From assembly GCA_002245135.1 (NCBI GenBank), contig NGBS01000023.1, positions 39,639 to 103,638 on the forward strand: 64,000 bases of DNA, in the 5' to 3' direction. Below the pieces are notes generated by a model, which ran no database searches, was not told the origin of the DNA, and worked only from the letters and a program-made list of their open reading frames with translations. Positions 10,501 to 22,258 of the stretch are shown piece after piece (the first letter of the stretch is position 1; each line of letters begins with the position of its first letter). Position numbers and translations under genes: made by a program. The stretch is from Proteromonas lacertae (lineage: Eukaryota; Sar; Bigyra; Opalinata; Proteromonadidae).

Positions 10501-11411
10501 AAAGAGATTGTGAAGTTATTGAATAGTAAATTGGATTCTGATAATAATAGTATTAGAAATTTTGTATATATTATTATTATATTATCATATTATATGAATA
10601 GATAATATCAACCTATTCAAATATAGTATTAATCAATCCAAGAACATTAGCAGAATTAACTAACTTATTAAATGGTAAAAACAATCTCCAAATAACCTCC
10701 ATACTTACTATAATAAGTGGTAGTGTAAATGAATCAACAGCTGATTATATTGTATCACATTTCAAGAGTATTGTTGAGTTAATAAAGAATGATGATATTA
10801 ATATAAAGAGAGAATCTTTATCTGTTATATTATCATTATTAAAATACAGTCCTATTTTATTGAGAGACTTGTTAATTGAGAATAATGTGTTGGACATATT
10901 GTACGAATTAATAAAGAAGAATAACGCTTTTGTTACTTCTGTACAAATTGGACCTGTACAAAATATATCCTTTTTTTTTTATTTTATAATCATTTTTTTT
11001 GTATTTTATTATTTTTCTTTAATTTCTCTCTTTGTGTAAGAAGAAGATAATGGTATACCTTTAAGAAGAATCACATATACCATATTAAAGATATTAATTG
11101 ACGTATATCCACAATTAATCGACATTAATAAGATATGTGATGAATTAATAAATGGGTGCAATGATACAGCAGAAATTGAGAATTTATCATCCCATATATT
11201 GAGTAAAGTCATACAATTATCACCATCTTGGGCTGAAGAGAGATCTGCTAAGATAATCGGTTTGCTTGAGAAGAGAGTGTTGAATAGTAAGAAGAATCCA
11301 CCATCTGAAGAAGCATTGACTAATTATAAGAAGGTTTGCAGTCATGTAAAATACACATTAGCTTATGCCAGTAATTTCAGATTTAAGAAAGTTGCGTCAT
11401 CGTTGCCATAA
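7583..11411 (+). CDS. CAND1: Cullin-associated NEDD8-dissociated protein 1 (CAND1)
   Basis: HEAT-repeat exchange factor for cullin-RING ubiquitin ligases; it wraps around un-neddylated cullins and swaps substrate receptors. Exons are 7583-7618, 7657-10563, 10602-10964 and about 11040-11411, adding up to 1225 residues, almost exactly the family's usual length. Exon 1 encodes MSDKNVDTLLDD and joins IRNKPLDDRIMAYLDLGNLV. An acidic loop (about residues 325-355, rich in D/E/N) precedes DYGWKIRRGSVQLL, a CAND1 landmark. The C-terminal TIP120 domain reads SVQIGPVQN-EEDNGIPLRR and ends RFKKVASSLP. Two introns are standard 38-nt GTAT...TAG introns. The third (10965-11039) has no usable GT donor and begins ATATCC, resembling a U12-type intron. 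Confidence 0.93.
10965..11039 (+). other. Candidate U12-type (minor spliceosome) intron in CAND1
   Basis: Exon 3 must stop after GPVQN and exon 4 resume at EEDNG to keep the conserved TIP120 sequence in frame. The intervening 75 bases begin ATATCCTTTTT, matching the U12 donor consensus RTATCCTTT. They contain TTCTTTAAT at 11015-11023, one transition away from the U12 branch motif TTCCTTAAY, about 17 nt before the acceptor. No GT in this stretch gives the required phase. The 3' boundary implied by frame is GTGTAA|GAAGAA, not the usual AC or AG, so the acceptor is unresolved. Confidence 0.5.
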
Positions 11412-11574
11412 ATATTATTATTTTTTGCTATAATATATTGCTTTTATTCAATTTAATGTTGTTTTATGAAAATACCAAAAAAATAGTCGGTTATATACTG
11501 TCAAGCTTCTTCTATCGAGCCTTCTATATTATTTTTAAGTTGGATATCTGAGCATAGTATACTCCTAAAGCACA

Positions 11575-12036
11575 GTGATGATGAGCAAGAAAAAAATGAT
11601 TGCTCACAGTTATAAGCAATTCACTAAGGAACAGTGGTTATTTCTTTTTCGAAGAGTTGAAGAGGTTAATAACATTACAAGAGTGGCAAACGATATAGGT
11701 ATAAGGAGGCAAGTGTTATCAGAAAAATATAACCAATGGAAGAAGTATGGCGACCAATTTCTAGCTAATGAGAAAACCGAAAGAATATTTACCAATAATG
11801 AGGAATATATACTATTTTGTAGGATACTAGATTATAAAAATGAAATTGGAAGTGTCTTGAGATTATCAAATTCTGTAATTGAAAGAATAGTGATGAAATA
11901 TTATAACGAATTGACAGCTGTACACAGAATGAAGAAGTTTAAAGTGACAAAAGAATGGATCTCTGACTTTTGTGCTAGATATGGGATTAGAATAACTCCT
12001 ACAAGGAGTTACTATTTACAGTGGGAAATACTGTGA
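11575..12036 (+). CDS. CENP-B/pogo-type helix-turn-helix protein, no nuclease domain
   Basis: A 153-residue protein resembling only the N-terminal DNA-binding part of Tc1/pogo-Tigger transposases and CENP-B. The first HTH (about residues 15-65) includes ITRVANDIGIRRQVLSEKYN, and a second, CENPB-type HTH (about 100-145) includes MKKFKVTKEWISDFCARYGI. It stops about 10 residues later, where a DDE nuclease would follow in an active transposase. It may be a domesticated DNA-binding protein or the remnant of a dead element; I saw no terminal repeats around it. The 5' flank to 11412 holds no gene. Confidence 0.6.
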   Translation: MMMSKKKMIAHSYKQFTKEQWLFLFRRVEEVNNITRVANDIGIRRQVLSEKYNQWKKYGDQFLANEKTERIFTNNEEYILFCRILDYKNEIGSVLRLSNSVIERIVMKYYNELTAVHRMKKFKVTKEWISDFCARYGIRITPTRSYYLQWEIL

Positions 12037-12159
12037 GTGAATTATTCATTTAGTATGTGCATGTATTATGTATTTAATAACACTTTACTTGATATTATTT
12101 TTTCATTTTTCACAAATTATTTCCATAACATACGAAAAATGTTATTTATTAAATAATCA

Positions 12160-13213
12160 TTATTTAAATGCACATTTAACAGGAGAATATTTAGGTAATA
12201 TTTCCCCATCTTCATTAATTTCATAGAATTGACTTGATCTTCTATGGCTTGTCATTGGTTTTATAATAACAGATCTCTTCTTTCTCAATGAAAGATTCTT
12301 ATGAGATAATGGTGAAGTAATTATTGGTGGAATAGGAGTATAATATGATGGAGTTTCTGGCTTTTCTTTTACATCTTTTTTCTTTTCTGTTTTTATAGCA
12401 GGTAAAGTCATGACTAATCGGTTAATTCTTTCTTGCTCATTTCTTATATCATATGAACTGATTCTTCTATTGTTAATTTTATTATCACCACAGCTAATTT
12501 TACTTCTTCTATGTTGATATACTCCTATATTATTATTATGTTTTGATTTATTTACTTTTTCATTTACTGTATGAAGTTCTCTCATTGCTTTTTTCATCTT
12601 TTTCCATATATCCATATTGTTTGATTCTTTACCTTCATTTACTGTATTCATTCCTACATAATAAACGGGTAATTCGAATAATTGCTTGTATATATCAACA
12701 CTCTTTTGACTATTATCAGTTGTTGAAAGAGACATTTTTAACTATGAATAAAAGTGTTTATATACATTATATCTTCTTAAACTATTCACAAATTCAATTA
12801 ATTCATTTATATTATTGACTGATTCAACATCACCATACAGTCTATGCTTATCTATATAGATAAATTACATCAACAAAAAATACATTTGTTTGAAGACACT
12901 AAACCTTTGAATTCTTCAAAGGATAAAGAATTTTTAGGATGTTCACCTACAAAGCCAAAGTATTTTGGAAGTCTTGAACCTTCTGGTCGAATGTTCAGAT
13001 TTTTCATCATTTTCAACAACTCATTGTACTCAATAGTGTCTGTATATATATATTATACATTACTAAGTAAAATATACTGGAATGATCTTCGTCTAATTGA
13101 TCAAATAATTCTTTAATAGCCATATCATCTTCCTCATCGTAATTTTTATCTTTCCAGAGTGATTTATTGTGTTTTAAAGCCCATTCCTGGCTGAAATAAA
13201 AATCATAAGACAT
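12160..13213 (-). CDS. EF-hand protein with basic C-terminal tail
   Basis: Four exons, roughly 320 residues. Exon 1 starts MSYDFYFSQEWALKHNKSLW; the first intron (GTATATTTTACTTAG...TACAG) splits an EF-hand loop that reads DEDHSNTIEYNE once joined, with Ca2+ ligands D1, D3, S5, T7 and E12 all present. A second helix-loop region (HPKNSLSFEEFKGLVSSN) may be a partner hand with a degenerate loop. Further introns lie near 12850-12890 and 12736-12760, the latter joining VNSLRRYN to LKMSLSTTDNSQ. The C-terminal half is low-complexity and rich in K, R and S, with no domain I recognise. It starts 207 bp from the divergent large TPR-like gene, so the two could share regulation. A Ca2+-sensing role is inferred from the single canonical hand. 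Confidence 0.7.
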
Positions 13214-13420
13214 TCCAATAAAATAGTCGTTTCATTAATTTATAACTGTTTAAATAATGAATCTAATCAAGAGATTATGAAGTAGATAAAGAATCATGAA
13301 CATTACAAAACAAATTCAACCATTTTTTCATATATATGCTTCTGATTGATAAAAAGAAAAAAATGAAACGGCTTTTTTATGTTCACGATCTGATTTGATC
13401 GGAATAGAAATTTTGATCAA

Positions 13421-15246
13421 ATGTCTTCACACAACACCTTTAGTTCTGAAACGTCTGAATCAGATGATGATTTGAGTGATCTAATTATACCAGATGGTAA
13501 ATTACAGTTTTCAATACCACATAAATCCACACCAACTACAAAACGCAAAAAAGAAGAAGCAGCTTCGATAAAAATACTTGCTGAAAATGCTTTAAATGGT
13601 TTGGAAACGGTTGATATCATATTAGCAGTATAATAGTTTATGCTATAGTTTTAGTCTAAATACATGAGTCATTTTTCTGCGCTAGATACATCTATATTAG
13701 GTGAATATGAAGTTACGTATAAAGAAATACTTGAGACGAAATTACTTAGAGAGTCGGTATAAATAGTGAATATATAGAAAATTAGGGAAAATTAACTCAA
13801 GCAAAAATAAAACAAGCACAAATCTGCAGGCCTCTACAAGAAATAATAGTTTCTAAATTAGGTTCTTCTAATTTTGATGAAAATGAAAGTTTTCTAGCAT
13901 TATATACATTATCATATTGTATGTATGAATTAGGCCTAACATATGTGGAATTGAAATCACAAGATCAAGGATTAGCCATACTAAACCAATCAATACAATA
14001 TTTAAATCTATGTAAGACAAATGCAACAATTTCACAATTACTACCATCATTAGAAAGTAAAATTATATACAGTGTATTAATATATTGTAATAATAATAAT
14101 TATTATTATAGATTGCTGAAAATAGTACAACAGATTCAAGCGAACAGTGTATTGAATATATAAACTATTTAATTTCACAAACACAAGTTCCAATTCCTTC
14201 TCCTGAAAAAAACTGGAATCACTTTGCATATGCATGTTATAATATATCAAATTATTTATTCCATAATTATAAGAGTAAACAGATCAATAAAGCAGCCTTA
14301 GAATATGCATATCGAAGTGAAGCATCATTTTCATTACTTCAAATCATCAATAAGAATGTAATTAATTTAATAGAAAGTATTAAGAATAGACATTCAAGTG
14401 AAGATGAATGGGATACATTTAGTCAAACAGTATATATTTTATATTATATTATATTTTATATTATTAATAGAGTTTACTGGAAAGTAGCAATCAAATATCA
14501 TTAGATTATGATATGAATGAAGATCTTTTAGAAGTGTCAAAAACTAACACATTTTTTAAACTTACATCGTCCAATAATTTAAATGTATTTCTATTATATA
14601 TTTACATTTTAGAAATTATATAAGTGTCCAACAATCACATCAGGACATACATTTCCAAGTAAAGTTAATATTCCAACAACAATAACAGATATTATTTCAC
14701 TGAATAGATCAATAATAAATCAACTACAAAGTATCAAAACATATTCATTTGAAGATAATGGAGATGAAGCATTATTACAGTTACAAAAACTCAATGATAG
14801 TAATGAAAAATACACATCAGAATGGAATCAGAATTATAAGAATAACGTTTATTCATTATATGCAAATAACAGATTTGATGATTGTTTATACTACATATTA
14901 AGGTACTTCATCTTATTAGATAAGAACAATAATAATAAACGATTTTCTACACCCTTAAGTAGTAGTAGTATAGCTGCAGATAGTAATGAAAATACAACAA
15001 CTACTATTCTTAACAATAACAATATTTTGATAAATAATTATTTCTTATTATTACAGTTATATGCAAATATACAAAGAATTGGGAATGAAAAAGATCACAT
15101 TGGATTTGCTAAGTATTAATTATTACTATTATACTCATTCTATAGATGTTGTCATATAATGGAGAATATAGTAAAGAATGATATGGAAAGTACAATAAGA
15201 TTGCAAATATTAATATGTGAATCAAGATTAGATAGTTTACCAGAAG

Positions 15247-15279
<33 letters not shown>

Positions 15280-18147
15280 TAATAGAATTGTGAAAAAAGT
15301 CAACAATTACTATACAAACTAAGTGATTTATATTATCTCTGCGAAGAATCTACATCACATACTCCTGAATTCACACCACGAGATTCACCAGCAATCATTG
15401 AAGGAAAGAAATTCAGATCAGCCTCTGTAAGTACTACAGTAGCAAAGAAGAGTTGTTTAGATATGAATAGTTCTGAATTAAAAGAAACATTTCCTGTACA
15501 ACATCATCAGAATCAATATAGTGGATTATTGAGATTATTATCAGCTCAAATATTATGTGATATAGAGTTATATTATAATGGATATTCTCCTGTTAAGTTG
15601 GATAAATATTCATCTAGAAGATATAGTCAAGAGAATTTAGACAAAATTGATGATGTTTTTAAGAAGAGATTATCTAATAGTTTGTTGTATTACAACGATA
15701 TTTATAATTGTGAAATAAAGAGGAAATCTGATTCTATCAAAAGATGGAGTAAGTATAGAATGAAGATTGATAATTATATTATATATTTTACGAATGAACA
15801 TGATGAATCTAAACCAAGTGATTTTATTGACATTGATTCAATCACCAGTACTGACATAAAGAATGATAATGAAGTTTCAATCAATTATATAACCATAAAT
15901 CAAAAGAAAAGTAATATTTTGAAGTTTAATAATAGTGAGGAGTTTAATACATTTAATAAGATAGTAAATAGCAAATTTGATACTCAAAGTTCTTGTGCTG
16001 ATGATGATGATGATTATGAAAGTATATATTTAATATTTTTATTTTTATTTTTGTTACAGAATTAAGAGAAGAATATCAAATACTGTTAGATAGCAATTAT
16101 AGATCTTATATTTTATTTAATCTATCAAAATTTATAACAACTGCTTCCTATATTAGATCAAAGATACTGTTTTCATTGTGTTTAAAAATAGATAATAAAG
16201 ATATGATAGAACAGTTATTATTTGAAAGTTACATATCTATTTTATATACAAATGTTAATGCTTTTACTGAACCACCTCCGTTTTCAACAGAATTAGCTTT
16301 ATTAATTTATATTTACTTCGCTGAAGTGTTAGAAAATAATAATAAATATGAAATATCAGTTGGTATATATGATACAGCTTTGTGTTGTATTAGATTGCAT
16401 AATGATACAGATAAAGTATATATATATATTAATATTAATATTATAATTTAGTATTATAATTTGGTTGGCAAATTAGCATGTCTTTCCAACGATCACAATG
16501 ATTATCCTACTGCAATTACCTATTACAAACGACTATTGTTATATTATCAATCTAAACATATGATCATCAACAGTGAAATACTATATGTTAGTGATAAATT
16601 ATGTGATTTATACTTTCTAACAGGTAGTTTAGATAAAGGATTGGATTTGCTAGAGAATAAGTATGAAGCATTAATGAAAAGTAAACAAAGTTATTCTAAA
16701 ACGTATATATTATTTATATATTAAATATATATGAATAGTGATTATGAAAAATTATTGTTTTTACTGTCACATTACACAATAGAATCATCCCATTATGAAA
16801 AGTCATTAAAATATTTGAATATTCTATACAATATGATAAGTAAATCCAATATAAAGAGATATTTATCAATACTCTATATGATCTGTAATAGTTACTATAA
16901 AATGAGAGCCAAATATGAATCATTACATTATTTAGATTTATTATCAAGGAATATCAAAGAAATAACTAAACAATCTCAAGCCAAGCCAAATCATATTTAC
17001 AGATCAATCATTCCAAATATATATTATTACATTAAAACATATATAAAAGTCAATTTATTGAATAATAATTATCAATGTGCAATGGACTCATGTTTACAAT
17101 TACTCTATGGAGAAATAAAGTGTGAAAAAACACCAAGAATTTTGGCTAAGTTACATTACATATTAGGAAAATGTTTAATTACAATTTCTCAATCTAAAAA
17201 TGTAGAGTTTCCTTTCAAGTTAATAATAGGAGGTACGACAGTATTAGATAACCAAAATCAATTATTTTATGAAGGTATTCATCAATATAAAATATCCAGT
17301 AAAATCTATAATCAAATTAATGACTCATTTCATTATGGAAAACTGTTGAATTTGATTGGTAGACATCTGTTAAATTATATATTTGTTCCAGTTGTATATC
17401 AACAAGTGCCATTAGAGAAAGCATTGATGATTATATCTCCAGAATATAACATTGAATGTAATTATAAGATAAATGATATTGAATCAACAAAAAGTGATCA
17501 ATTAAACATAATATTTGTTAGAAATATGAATTTAAAGAAGAAGAATGAAGATGGTTTAATTGTTAGACTATTTGAAGTATAAATATATATATTATTGATT
17601 AGATGTCTGAGTTATTCACTATTATTGACAATACTTTCAAAATATTTGAAGTATATAATGATCCAATCCAATATTCAATTGCTTATCTTAACAGAATAGA
17701 ATATTATTATATTAATGTATTAATATTGATTGTATTTATTCTTGTTTATATAGAATGAATTAACAAAATCATGTGATTTATTTGTGGAAGGTTATAATTA
17801 TTATAACTTGTTATTTGTTGATGGTATTAAAATTCCACTCGTTAAATCAGCTCCAACATGTATATATATATATCTATATATATCATTTATTTATTATTAA
17901 TAGCTTTTCTTGATTATTTATATGATATTACACTTCGATATGTTCGAATTTTATTCCAAATGAACACTGCCTTTATTAATGACAATCTGTTACTGATTGA
18001 TATTTATACAATTCTACAGATTGAATATAATGAAAGATATATAAATCCTTTATCTCAATTGAATAAAGAAAGTAAACATAAGAATCAAATTTTATATTAT
18101 TATCCATTACCTTGGATTGATTCTCATTATAAAAAAGAATCAAAAAG

Positions 18148-18182
<35 letters not shown>

Positions 18183-20539
18183 CAATTGTTATTGTTTATT
18201 AGTCAAAATTTTAAAGATTCTTGTGATTCTTCAGATCAATATATTTCCAGTATATTTGACAATGATGATTTTACAATCAACAGTTTTAATCAATTATTCA
18301 TAAAGAAAAGTCTTATTACTTCAATCGAGAAAGATAAATCGCCAGTTCAAATGGATGAGTATAAATATATAATTTTATTTTCTATTAGTATTACCACCAA
18401 TGCACTATGTGATGATAATTATATTTGGGGATTGTTTTATCAAATAAAAAGATATATTCAGTCTTATTATACAAGTAAATTGAATAGAGAAGAAATACAA
18501 TTTAATATGAAGAATATAATAATGAGTATAAAGAGATACAATACATCAATAAAAGAAAAGAATAATCAAGTGAAGATTGATGATTATGAATATGTTAATA
18601 TAATATCTCATGTTAATACGATGAAGAAAAAAGTATTTTCATTAAAATATTTATGTTCTACATTTAATTAGAAAAATAATCTAGAAATGAAAGTCAAGTC
18701 AATTATCTATATAATCAATTTTGATGATGTAGTGGTTGTTTATAGTCCATCAACATTAGATAAACACATCTATCGAATAGGTGGAAATCATGAACATTCC
18801 ATTATATCATTATCATTTAATACAAATGCTCTATTGGCTAATAATATTTATCATCAATTTTGCCCTTTGTGTAGTATCAATGAAGGAAGTGTTATTGGAA
18901 ATACGAATGTAAACAACAGTAAACATATAAGAGTTGCCAGTAATGTTGAATTTAAACTAGAATTACTCAACAAATACTTGTTAGTATAAATATATATATA
19001 ATTTATTTTTAATCTATTCATTTAGGTATTGAATAATGTTGTTAAAAATCCTTCTGTAATTACATCTGTAGTTATTTCATTAACTGATAATAAGTTTGAA
19101 AATGATTATTACATTTGTACATTCACTATTGATGATAGTAAAGCTACATTGATAAATCAACAACCTATATGTGTGAATAAAAGTATTTTAGTGTGTGAAC
19201 AATATGTAGCAGTAAAACCTCCAATGTTTGTTGATAAGAATCAATACGTTGGAATTTATCATAAAAATGACATTCTCCAATTAAAATGTCATAAATCAGA
19301 TACTACATTATTTTACACTTCCAAATCAAATAATATTAATATTGTATTTGTTATTATTGTTTTTTATTTTTATATAGAATGAAAGTATTCAGATAGAAAG
19401 TTTATCAGACTTCTATGTCACATTTAGAGTAGTTTTACATCCATTGGAATATAATATTAGTTATGGAATTCTTAACGAGAATAATAAAAACTATTTTGAA
19501 TCACTCTATAGATATAACACCAAATGGAACAATATTAACTGTATATAATAACTATATATATATTATTGTATAGCTAATATTGATCAAATAAGCAATCTTC
19601 GAAAATCAATTTATCCTTTTCATATATCAAATATAAAGAATATTAAATCACCAGATGATGATGAAATACATCAATGTAGACCATTATACTCATTATTGAG
19701 TTACAGTAAAAAGAAAACATTCTGTTGTGGATCTTTAAATGTATATTTATATTTGTTTGTTATATATATATATAGTTTGATTCATTTTATTATAATTCAC
19801 TAAATAAGAAATGTGATGAAAATGATTATGATTCAAATGTATTAATTGTAAGTAGAGAATTGATGTTTCTACCTTGGGAGAATATCCTACATATTGAAAA
19901 TAGTTCAAGAAATATCTGTATTTCTACTCTTTTAGCATCTACAGTAAAGTATATTCATATTTTTATTATTAAAATAGCAATAAACATCTTTATCCAATAT
20001 TCTATCTATTTTCACCTCACAAAATCAACTTTCCTTATTCAGAGATAAACAGTTCATTTTTACACTGTAAACAATCAGATAATTTGCAGATACCTTCGGA
20101 AATGCTTCAACCATCATCATTTACTGAATTGTGTGAATTATATCAAAAGAAATATGATTATATAAAGTATGTAAAAAGTGATGAATTTGTTGAACATCCT
20201 TCACAGATACTTACACTTCATAATAAAAGAAAAATTCATAACAATAACAGTACCAGTCATATTGATGAACTAAATAGCACTTATTCAGTATATATATTTC
20301 CATATAGTGATTTAACCACATTTACAAATTATCATATTTGGTTATCAGCAAATTCACTAGAACCTGTTGTATTTATACCAGTAAGTAGTTTTCAACTTGT
20401 GTTAAAGCATTTGGTGTTTTATAGTGAGCATTTCAGTAATCAGTTGGATTGCCAAAGTATTATGAAGTTATTTATGAAAATAAGAAATGATTATCAGATA
20501 CCAATAGTTATTTATAATTTGTCTTGTCATACATCTTAG
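13421..20539 (+). CDS. Very large TPR-like multi-exon protein, identity unresolved
   Basis: About 20 exons joined by 23-50 nt introns (nearly all GTAT...TAG) make one continuous reading frame. It begins MSSHNTFSSETSESDDDLSD; examples of junctions are LETVDIILA-SKYMSHFSAL and KLLRES-GKLTQAKIKQAQ. Most of the protein is helical, with TPR-like segments (ALYTLSYCMYELGLTYVELK; TAITYYKRLLLYYQSKH; SLKYLNILYNM). The C-terminal part contains VLIVSRELMFLPWENIL, reminiscent of the inactive caspase-like or CHAT-type ends seen in separase and possibly CFAP46-type ciliary proteins. It lacks a recognisable His-Gly-His...Cys catalytic pair: only SVYIFPYSDLTTF and IPIVIYNLSCHTS are present. I could not confirm separase or CFAP46/CFAP54. 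Several introns contain long (TA)n runs. Confidence 0.65.
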
Positions 20540-20643
20540 AAATGCATATTAGTAATTTATTTAATACATTTACTGTTTGGTTCTATGTTATTTTACCATT
20601 AAACCCCATAACATAATGCACCAACAGAATATATATATATATA

Positions 20644-21645
20644 TTATGAGCTTAATTGTGTATTAATGTAATCAACATAACTTGAACTAATATCTTTCAA
20701 TTTACCTTCTTGTTTAGCTAATAATAAAAACTGTTTTCTCCATTTTTGTAGAATTACTGATGATACTTTTCTTTGGATTAATACTTTATATTTTGTATTT
20801 GGAATTGTTATTACATCACCTTCACTTTTACTCAACATTTCACTTGTTATTAGATGATTTATTGTCTTGGTTATAGTTTCTAAATCCTTCATAAAATCAG
20901 AATCAATTATTGGACTCTATAACATATATATATAATCTCAAAATATTCATACAACTTTTGTTGCAATATTTGGTTTGGGTGCTTTGGAGTGTAATAATGC
21001 ATTATCTAAATCTACAAAATTGATTTCTGAAACGGGAAGTGGAGCTGGTTCTGGTAAATGAGTTACATTATTATCTGGTGAAACTACAAATAATGGACTA
21101 TCCCAACGATTGTTTACATTCGGATATTCAAATCGAGAAATTATTTCCTCAACACTATATGTATTTAATATATACAATCTAAATAAAATACATTTTTGGA
21201 TCATATCCATTTTCTCTTTTACTATTCCATTCTATACAATCTTCTTTACTACTATCAACATATAACTATATATTTATTTAAAAGTATTTAAAATTATTCA
21301 TACAACAGCATATGTACTATTAACACTTCTAGAACAACAATAAAGCTCATATCTATATCCTTTTATATAGCACATTGAATCAAGAATTACAATCTGATCT
21401 GAAGATAAAAAACGACTAACAGCTGACTTTAAAGTGGATCTTGTCAACTTTTCAGCAGTACTGTCTAAAAATATTACCATTACATGTATACCACAAAACC
21501 CATTTTTTCTATCAATAGCTAATTCCTCATAACAAACAATCTGAACAGATTTACCTAAACCATCATAATGCTCTTTAATCTTTTTAACATAAGCGCTTTT
21601 TCCTGAGCATGGATAACCACAGACAACTATCAGTGGCCTATTTAT
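20644..21645 (-). CDS. KTI12: KTI12 P-loop protein (5' end unresolved)
   Basis: KTI12 is a P-loop ATPase that binds tRNA and Elongator and is needed for wobble-uridine modification. The first clear exon reads RPLIVVCGYPCSGKSAYVKK with Walker A GYPCSGKS, then IVILDSMCYIKGYRYELYC, DCIEWNSKR and SVEEIISRFEYPNVNNRWDSPLF, all family landmarks. The C-terminal exon (20892 downward) is the conserved basic helix, including KWRKQFLLLAKQ. Introns of 23-40 nt separate the exons. The initiator is not visible: sequence upstream of 21645 enters an intron ending TTTCTAG, and the nearest ATG (21716) does not splice in frame by a GTAT donor. It converges with the TPR-like gene across a 104-bp gap. Confidence 0.85.
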
Positions 21646-22258
21646 CTAGAAAAACAAAAATACATTTAAATGTGTATTAAATTGAGATAAGAACAGATCA
21701 TGATCAGTATTTTCATTTCTATTTATTTCATATAATAAACATATTTTGTTTGTATATTTATTTTTTAAATATTAGTATGTATGTATTAATTATGTTTAAT
21801 ACATAGAATTAGTCATATCTCACAACATTTTACATTTTTGTATTGTATTACAGCTGACACTAATGAAATATGTGAATTAATGTTATTTATTGCAAATTAA
21901 AGTTATATTATTTACATTTACTCCATTATCACCATCATCAAATGAGTTTAACAGTCAATTCATTAATGATTTAAATAAAGCATTCTACAATAATTAAAGG
22001 AAATCCTTTCAAATACACAATGAGCAATTAATCCTTTTCACTGAATCAAAAATAATTTGAACCAGCTTTATTGAGAACTTGTGATAAAATAGTTGTGAGT
22101 AGTTATGGAAATGTATATTTGGGAGAAACACATCGAGTTAATTTCAAAAAATTATTTGTAGATAGATATATAGTTTGATTATTATAACAAGAGTTTAATT
22201 TTATGAATAAAAAATATATGATAAATTTTATAGATTGTCATTAAGTATATATATGTAA
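21646..22258. other. Intergenic region, possibly including the KTI12 first exon
   Basis: About 610 bases of AT-rich sequence with no ORF of interest on either strand. The missing 5' end of KTI12 must lie here if that gene is complete; a candidate is the minus-strand ATG at 21716. Otherwise it should hold the 3' flank of the WD40/membrane gene. I see no repeat or RNA gene. Confidence 0.4.

Noticed and set aside
13421-20539. Separase named outright
   Set aside because: Only the PWE-like segment is suggestive; the catalytic His and Cys motifs are absent, so I kept a descriptive call.
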